Shown here: piece after piece, positions 14,715 to 18,873 of the stretch
How positions within the stretch are numbered: position 1 is the first letter of the stretch
How the letters are laid out: every line of letters starts with the position of its first letter
From: Microcaldota archaeon
Lineage (GTDB): Archaea; Micrarchaeota; Micrarchaeia; CAILAH01
DNA length: 18,873 bases
Assembly (NCBI GenBank): GCA_026419815.1
Contig: JAOAKR010000007.1
Span: 1 to 18,873 of the forward strand
Direction of reading: 5' to 3'
Program-made: the position numbers and the translations under genes
The notes under the pieces: model-generated
The model's database searches: none
Seen by the model: the letters and a program-made list of their open reading frames with translations, nothing else
Told to the model about the DNA's origin: nothing

Positions 14715-17684
14715 ATGGCGCAAGCACAAAAAGAGCAGGAAGAAAAACGAGGGGAGCTTAAAACTATCCCAGTCAAGGCACAAGGAGAAGCACTCACGAA
14801 AGATGAGGTACTGCGATTTCAGGGGGAAGGCATAGTAATCCCGCGTGCGTATATGGAAAGGGCATTGCGCGAATTTAGGGAAACTGGTAATTTCCTGGAT
14901 TCGTTCAGGAAACTGATATTAGGTGCAGGGCTGAATAGCGAGGACGTTCTTGCAGTTTACCTTGAAGTCTACAATAGGGTTTCGCGCGGGGAGCCCGATG
15001 AGATATATATCCGGCTTGCCGGTGTTGAGCGTGAAATCACAATCAATTTCACAGTGGACACTTCTGTAAAGTCAGTTGAGGGCACAATGTCGCAACTTCT
15101 AAATATGTTTCGCAACGAAGAAATCACGCTCACTGAAAAGGCAAAGAAATACACAAAAGGCGATTACGAAAAAGAGTATGGCAAATGCGGCAAGCTCAAC
15201 GATGAAGTTGAGCGGCTCAAGCAAGAGATTAGTAAAAGTGGCATTGAAGGTGAGCGCAAGCTGAGGTATTTTGAATTCCTGCAAGCTGCGAAAACCAACG
15301 ATTCGTGGGCGTGGCTCAAGATTGGCAGGGACATTTTTGAGGCCTGCAAGAAAGAGACGGCGGGTGGCACTATACGAACTGACACGATGTACTCGCTTGC
15401 AGATATGATTGGCGGCCTTGTGCAGCTGCAGACTGGTGCATTCATAGTTGACAGGGGGGTTATGGCGGGGGCGACCTTTGGCGGAACTGGCCTTGGCGAG
15501 ACTTATTTCCAGGTTGGCTATGGTGCAAGTGAGACGGTGAGCGGCACCGGCAAATCGCTGTATGGTGGAAGTGTTGCCGGAACGGTTGATGTGGCTGGCA
15601 AGGTTGGGCTCTCGGCCAGCGTCACGCTTGGGGGCCTCATAAGTGGCACTGTGCCCATCATAGGAAACGGTGGTTTTGGGTTCGGCCTAACCACAGTACA
15701 GCTATTCAAAGAAGGCAAGAGATGGGATGTACTGCTCGGGATGGGCAGGATGGGCGGTATGGAAGGAGTTATGAAAATTCCTCTGAGCGCATTGCGCGAG
15801 ACCCCCTGGGTGCTCGCAATAACTGCTGGAATGTCGCTCATTGAGTCAACTGCAAAGGCAATTGATGCGACGCCGACCACGCTGAGCGGCATGCTGGCAT
15901 TTGGTGTCATTGCCAATATGGCATACCCCGCACCGATATACAACTTATATGAGGTAATCGCGCTAATTGACTACATTTTCCCAGACAAGAAAAAGGAGGG
16001 TGTAGCATTCTACGAGAATTACGAGAACATTATAAAAGCGCTTTACTTACTGTCAATTGGCAAGACCAATCCGGGCCTTAGTAAGATTGATGGTGTGCTC
16101 GCCTCATCAAAAGGCGCGGTGAGAGGGTATGCGCTGGCGGTTGAAGATTGTGGCATTGTGCAGGAGCTTTGGCATGGAAGGATAGGGGAAAAGCTCATCC
16201 CAACCGAGGCAATAAAGAGCCGTATTGAAGAGCATATGAAGCGCCTGTCAAAAATAAGTGAGATAACGCCAAAAAACAAGTATGAGTTCTTTGAGTCATA
16301 CACATATCTCATTACAAAGCTGGCTCCCCATATTACGGGTGACAAGCAGGTGTTCCCACTCTACTTTAGGGATGAAAAAACGCTTTTTGCATACTTTGAG
16401 CTTATGGCCTCAGCCACCGAGCTTTTGTGCGGTTATTCAATTGAGACTGTAAAGAAAAACTGGGTTGATAAGGAACTCCAGGCGGCGCTGTTTTTTGCGC
16501 GTGGTGCGACCGTAAACCCTTACGCAAAGATCGCAATGGCATATGATGAGCTTGAGCAAAAAACCGGAAAGGTTGTGTCGCACCCGCAGAAGCTCAATTA
16601 CATTCAGGGGATAGCAATGGCTACTTGCGGCAGGCTTAATGCCTTATACTATGACAAGGAATACGATCCGCAGGTGACACTCGCCAGTGAGGCGCTTGAA
16701 TACATAGCCTCACAAAAGGGCCTGCAAGTAACCTCTCGTACCTTAAACAAGTTCTTTGCGCAATTTATGGATGTGAGTGCACTTGCGAATATGGCCGAAA
16801 ACAGCCAAGTGTATATGATGGCAAGTGCGCTGAAGGCACTCAAGGGCAGGATTTCTGATGAGGACTACCAATACTATGAAAAGATGGTAATTGAGTGGAT
16901 GCAGAAGAATTATGAGGTATGGAACGTTACAGGTTTAAGAAGGGGCAAGGGAAGGAGAGAGATTGGGGAAAAGGAACTTGTGTTCTCTCTACCACAGGAA
17001 ATTAAGATCCTCAACAGACTATTGGAAAAACAAAGGGAGGAGGTTGAATCATTACGTGATGACATAATTGACTATACGGAGCGGCTTGAAGTGCCAGATG
17101 GCGATAAGCTGCTGAGAGGGGTAAAATCGCCTTTTGCAAAGGACATTGTTTATGCTGCTGTGCGGGACATTGAGGGGTATTCTGAAGAGGTAGTGACTTC
17201 GCTTTCCAAGATGGGAAAGCTTACAGTAACTGTACACAAGGATGAGAAAGGGGAGATTATCACTTCAACCTTTGAAGGAGGAGACCGGGCGGAAGCCGTT
17301 AACTCAATCATCAATTCCACTTATAAGCTCTATGAAAAGCTCCAAACGTATATCTCACAGCTTGAATCGCTGCCTGAACCCGAGCGTAAAGAGGTTGAGG
17401 ATGTGATTGATGAGCTTAAGTCAATGGTCAGGCGCAGAATCGGCAAGGACCTTACCGATATTTCTAGCAAGGCGCAGGCACTGCAACGTAATTTTGCGCA
17501 GATGATGCAACTTGAGCAGAGCATAATACTTGCAAATGATCTGTACACAAAATCTCTTGGGGAGGATGTACGGGTGCCGGAGATAAAGCCAAGTGAAAAT
17601 GTCGCACATATAATAGAGCAATATCTTGAGACCGAGCAGAAAACGCCCAGAAATAGGAAGAAATATCCCCTTGACGAGTTTTAG
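14715..17684 (+). CDS. Very large unassigned protein with Gly-rich beta-like core and coiled-coil end
   Basis: This 989-residue protein matches no family I know. The N-terminal about 170 residues are charged and helical, including a short coil (KLNDEVERLKQEIS). Coordinates 15390-15780 encode a glycine-rich, alternating, strand-like stretch (VMAGATFGGTGLGETYFQVG, VAGKVGLSASVTLGGLISGT). A hydrophobic segment follows at about 15875-15980 (TLSGMLAFGVIANMAYPAPI), possibly a membrane helix. The remainder is helical, with coiled coil from about 17000 to 17540. The protein ends RKKYPLDEF, close to the tail of the protein ending at 10072. There is no signal peptide. ATG 14715 is favoured over GTG 14706: AGGTG at 14704-14708 overlaps the preceding TAG and sits six bases upstream, so translation is coupled to the previous gene. 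Confidence 0.8.
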   Translation: MAQAQKEQEEKRGELKTIPVKAQGEALTKDEVLRFQGEGIVIPRAYMERALREFRETGNFLDSFRKLILGAGLNSEDVLAVYLEVYNRVSRGEPDEIYIRLAGVEREITINFTVDTSVKSVEGTMSQLLNMFRNEEITLTEKAKKYTKGDYEKEYGKCGKLNDEVERLKQEISKSGIEGERKLRYFEFLQAAKTNDSWAWLKIGRDIFEACKKETAGGTIRTDTMYSLADMIGGLVQLQTGAFIVDRGVMAGATFGGTGLGETYFQVGYGASETVSGTGKSLYGGSVAGTVDVAGKVGLSASVTLGGLISGTVPIIGNGGFGFGLTTVQLFKEGKRWDVLLGMGRMGGMEGVMKIPLSALRETPWVLAITAGMSLIESTAKAIDATPTTLSGMLAFGVIANMAYPAPIYNLYEVIALIDYIFPDKKKEGVAFYENYENIIKALYLLSIGKTNPGLSKIDGVLASSKGAVRGYALAVEDCGIVQELWHGRIGEKLIPTEAIKSRIEEHMKRLSKISEITPKNKYEFFESYTYLITKLAPHITGDKQVFPLYFRDEKTLFAYFELMASATELLCGYSIETVKKNWVDKELQAALFFARGATVNPYAKIAMAYDELEQKTGKVVSHPQKLNYIQGIAMATCGRLNALYYDKEYDPQVTLASEALEYIASQKGLQVTSRTLNKFFAQFMDVSALANMAENSQVYMMASALKALKGRISDEDYQYYEKMVIEWMQKNYEVWNVTGLRRGKGRREIGEKELVFSLPQEIKILNRLLEKQREEVESLRDDIIDYTERLEVPDGDKLLRGVKSPFAKDIVYAAVRDIEGYSEEVVTSLSKMGKLTVTVHKDEKGEIITSTFEGGDRAEAVNSIINSTYKLYEKLQTYISQLESLPEPERKEVEDVIDELKSMVRRRIGKDLTDISSKAQALQRNFAQMMQLEQSIILANDLYTKSLGEDVRVPEIKPSENVAHIIEQYLETEQKTPRNRKKYPLDEF

Positions 17685-17746
17685 TTAGCACTCTAGGGCA
17701 ATTAGCAGGGGTTCACTTCAAACTACTAATAGAGAGCTAACTGCCC
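17683..17746. terminator. Overlapping inverted repeats between convergent genes
   Basis: Two alternative stems can form. One pairs AGTTAGCACTCTA (17683-17695) with TAGAGAGCTAACT (17730-17742), 12 of 13 positions. The other pairs GGGCAATTAGC (17696-17706) with GCTAACTGCCC (17736-17746), one mismatch on the plus strand that becomes a G-U pair on the minus-strand RNA. CAGGGG (17706-17711) can also pair with CCCCTG. The element covers both stop codons, so it could end both transcripts, although archaeal termination relies mainly on T-runs, which are weak here. Confidence 0.45.
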
Positions 17747-18180
17747 CTGTCTGAAAACTCCTTGAGCTGGGCCTCCAAGTCGTCAATCTGCTTGCTTATC
17801 CTCTCAAGCGTCCTTCTCATACTCCCAAGCTCATATGTCAGGTTCTGGAAATATACCCTGTCCGCAAACGGCGAGATTACCGATGCCTTCTGCGCTTCAA
17901 CCGCTTCCGGCCTTGTAGCCGGCACGGCCTCCGGCTGGCGCACTGTGGCGGCCGGCTTCTCAGCCTCCTTTGCAGGCTTGGCCTGCGCCTTTGCTGTAGC
18001 CCTCATCTCCTTCTTCACCTCACGAATCCACTTCCTCAAGTTGTCATAAGCCAAAAACTTATGCTTGCCCGTCTTCTTGGTTATGAGCTCGCGCAGCTCA
18101 CCCAGCCTCTGGGTGTTTATGCTCTCGCCCTCCCATTCGCCGAGCTTTTTTATTATGAGCGATTTTACCTTTTCATCCAC
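17737..18180 (-). CDS. Small protein: helical N-domain, Ala/Pro linker, C-terminal coiled coil
   Basis: I do not recognise this 147-residue protein. Residues 1-60 form a basic helical domain (VKSLIIKKLGEWEGESINTQ, then LAYDNLRKWIREVKKEM) that could bind nucleic acid. Residues about 61-100 are an Ala/Pro/Lys-rich linker. Residues about 110-145 form a coiled coil (GSMRRTLERISKQIDDLEAQ). The start is a GTG at 18180, preceded by GGTGG with about five bases between. It lies 33 nt downstream of alba on the same strand and is probably cotranscribed, which is compatible with a chromatin- or RNA-associated role. The domain order is the reverse of the protein at 4808-5122. Its stop lies within the inverted repeats shared with the large-protein block. 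Confidence 0.72.
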   Translation of the reverse strand: MDEKVKSLIIKKLGEWEGESINTQRLGELRELITKKTGKHKFLAYDNLRKWIREVKKEMRATAKAQAKPAKEAEKPAATVRQPEAVPATRPEAVEAQKASVISPFADRVYFQNLTYELGSMRRTLERISKQIDDLEAQLKEFSDRGS

Positions 18181-18213
18181 GCAACCACCACTTCAGAATG
18201 CGCTGGGGCAAAA

Positions 18214-18492
18214 TCAGCGCACAACCTCAATCTCTATCGCGGATACTTTGCTCTTTGTGTTGTCCTCATTCTGCACTTCCTCGGTCATTATGCTTATCTT
18301 GCCCACCTTTGCATCGCTCACGAACCTGTTCCGCACAATCTCTGCGACATCAACGGCTCGGCTTATCATTTTCCCGCGGGCCTTGATGACCACTGATTTT
18401 GCACCGCCGTTGAACTGTGTCACCACGGCAAGCACATAGCTCATCACGTTCTTCTTGCCTATAAAGACCACGTTGCTGTTTTCGTTTGCCAT
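18214..18492 (-). CDS. alba: Alba DNA/RNA-binding chromatin protein
   Basis: This 92-residue protein is the abundant archaeal dimeric nucleoid and RNA-binding factor. The family signature [20 protein letters not shown] lies at residues 7-26, with the lysine pair K13/K14 where other Alba proteins contact DNA and are acetylated. [20 protein letters not shown] follows, and the C-terminal strands are [20 protein letters not shown]. Length is typical. The frame extends to a GTG at 18501, but the ATG at 18492 sits five bases after AGGTGA and gives the usual short N-terminus. It follows the truncated sugar-nucleotide gene by 55 nt and precedes the coiled-coil gene. A TATA-like element at 18540-18547 could drive it. 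Confidence 0.95.
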   Translation of the reverse strand: MANENSNVVFIGKKNVMSYVLAVVTQFNGGAKSVVIKARGKMISRAVDVAEIVRNRFVSDAKVGKISIMTEEVQNEDNTKSKVSAIEIEVVR

Positions 18493-18539
18493 ATCACTCA
18501 CCTGCCATTACTGCGCTGCCTGTTATTAGGCCGCCAACA

Positions 18540-18547
18540 CTTTTAAG
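18540..18547 (-). promoter_or_regulatory. TATA-like element for alba
   Basis: On the minus strand CTTAAAAG lies just past the stop codon of the upstream gene, about 50 nt before the alba ATG. It would give a leader of about 25 nt containing the AGGTGA ribosome-binding site. Confidence 0.35.
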
Positions 18548-18854
18548 TCAAACCTCGCTATGCTCAAGCTGCTGTTTGCACACCACGCGCGTCCGTGGGG
18601 GCACATCTTCGGACACTATAACGCCTGAGCCGATTATTGAGCCGCCGCCTATTGTCTTGCCTGGCAGCACGGTTGAGTTCACGCCAAAATTGACGTTCGG
18701 CCCCACCACGCAGCCCATCTTAACGCGCCCGCTGTCATATTCCTGGCCAGCTATGCGCATGCGCACGGTCCTGCGGTCAAACCGCAGGTTCGCAACTTGC
18801 GTTGACGAGCCGAAATTCGTGTGGTGGCCAATTATGCTGTCCCCTATGTAGGAC
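18548..18854 (-). CDS. Sugar-1-phosphate nucleotidylyl/acetyltransferase, C-terminal fragment
   Basis: Only the last about 101 residues are present; the 5' part is cut off by the contig end. The fragment is a left-handed beta-helix acetyltransferase end: GDSIIGHHTNFGSSTQVANL, then RFDRRTVRMRIAGQEYDSGR, then VKMGCVVGPNVNFGVNSTVL and PGKTIGGGSIIGSGVIVSED. The order ANLRFD, MGCVVG, NFGVNSTVLPG matches the C-terminal domain of archaeal bifunctional GlmU-type enzymes, which make UDP-GlcNAc or related nucleotide sugars for surface glycans and protein glycosylation. The nucleotidyltransferase half is not in the window, so substrate and bifunctionality are unproven. The apparent start MCIRDR at 18854-18871 is translated adapter, not protein. 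Confidence 0.85.
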
Positions 18855-18873
18855 CTGTCTCTTATACACATCT
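18855..18873. other. Tn5/Nextera mosaic-end adapter contamination
   Basis: The last 19 bases, CTGTCTCTTATACACATCT, are identical to the Tn5 mosaic end used in transposase-based libraries. They terminate the window abruptly inside a coding frame and yield the well-known artefactual peptide MCIRDR. Genomic sequence stops at 18854. Confidence 0.97.

Noticed and set aside
15535..15560. P-loop-like TVSGTGKS in the third giant protein
   Set aside because: The first Gly/Ala of the Walker A pattern is missing, no Walker B follows, and the stretch lies inside a Gly/Ser-rich strand-like region.

Overview
This window is archaeal chromosomal DNA. It carries an MCM replicative helicase, the chromatin protein Alba, the archaeal/eukaryotic-type PheRS alpha and beta subunits, a presenilin-type membrane protease, TATA-box promoters and several leaderless starts. 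The compact layout and the large lineage-specific proteins without recognisable domains suggest a small-genome (DPANN-like) archaeon. A Micrarchaeota- or Diapherotrites-like source is only a guess. The right end (18855-18873) is an exact Tn5/Nextera mosaic end, so the window reaches a contig end contaminated by library adapter.

Left region (1-8968), mostly housekeeping. A 5'-truncated mcm (+) is followed by a non-coding gap holding a degenerate tandem repeat with a period of about 52 nt, then a leaderless intramembrane aspartyl protease (+). On the minus strand lie a small beta-rich protein and a divergent glutamine-synthetase-like enzyme that has lost several catalytic signatures. The latter diverges from a small eight-cysteine zinc protein across a shared TATA element. 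Next come tRNA-Phe(GAA) and a coiled-coil protein (+), converging on the pheS-pheT operon (-). A small ankyrin-repeat protein (+) diverges from pheS.

Central region (9047-17684), the unusual part. It is an 8.6-kb plus-strand block of very large proteins that I cannot assign to a family. The first is a 341-aa charged protein with a peptidoglycan-binding-like motif. The second is a secreted 769-aa helical protein whose frame is broken at a GGGGG run and continues in the next frame as about 780 residues rich in beta strands; together they would form one protein of about 1,528 residues. The third is a 989-aa protein with a glycine-rich, beta-like core and a coiled-coil end, translationally coupled to the second. 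The first and third proteins end in nearly the same short tail (KKKYRPEDF and RKKYPLDEF). I infer a cell-surface or host-interaction locus; this is the best candidate for an undescribed system.

Right region (17685-18873). An overlapping set of inverted repeats separates the large-protein block from a converging minus-strand group: a truncated left-handed beta-helix sugar nucleotidyl/acetyltransferase, then alba, then a coiled-coil protein. The adapter follows.
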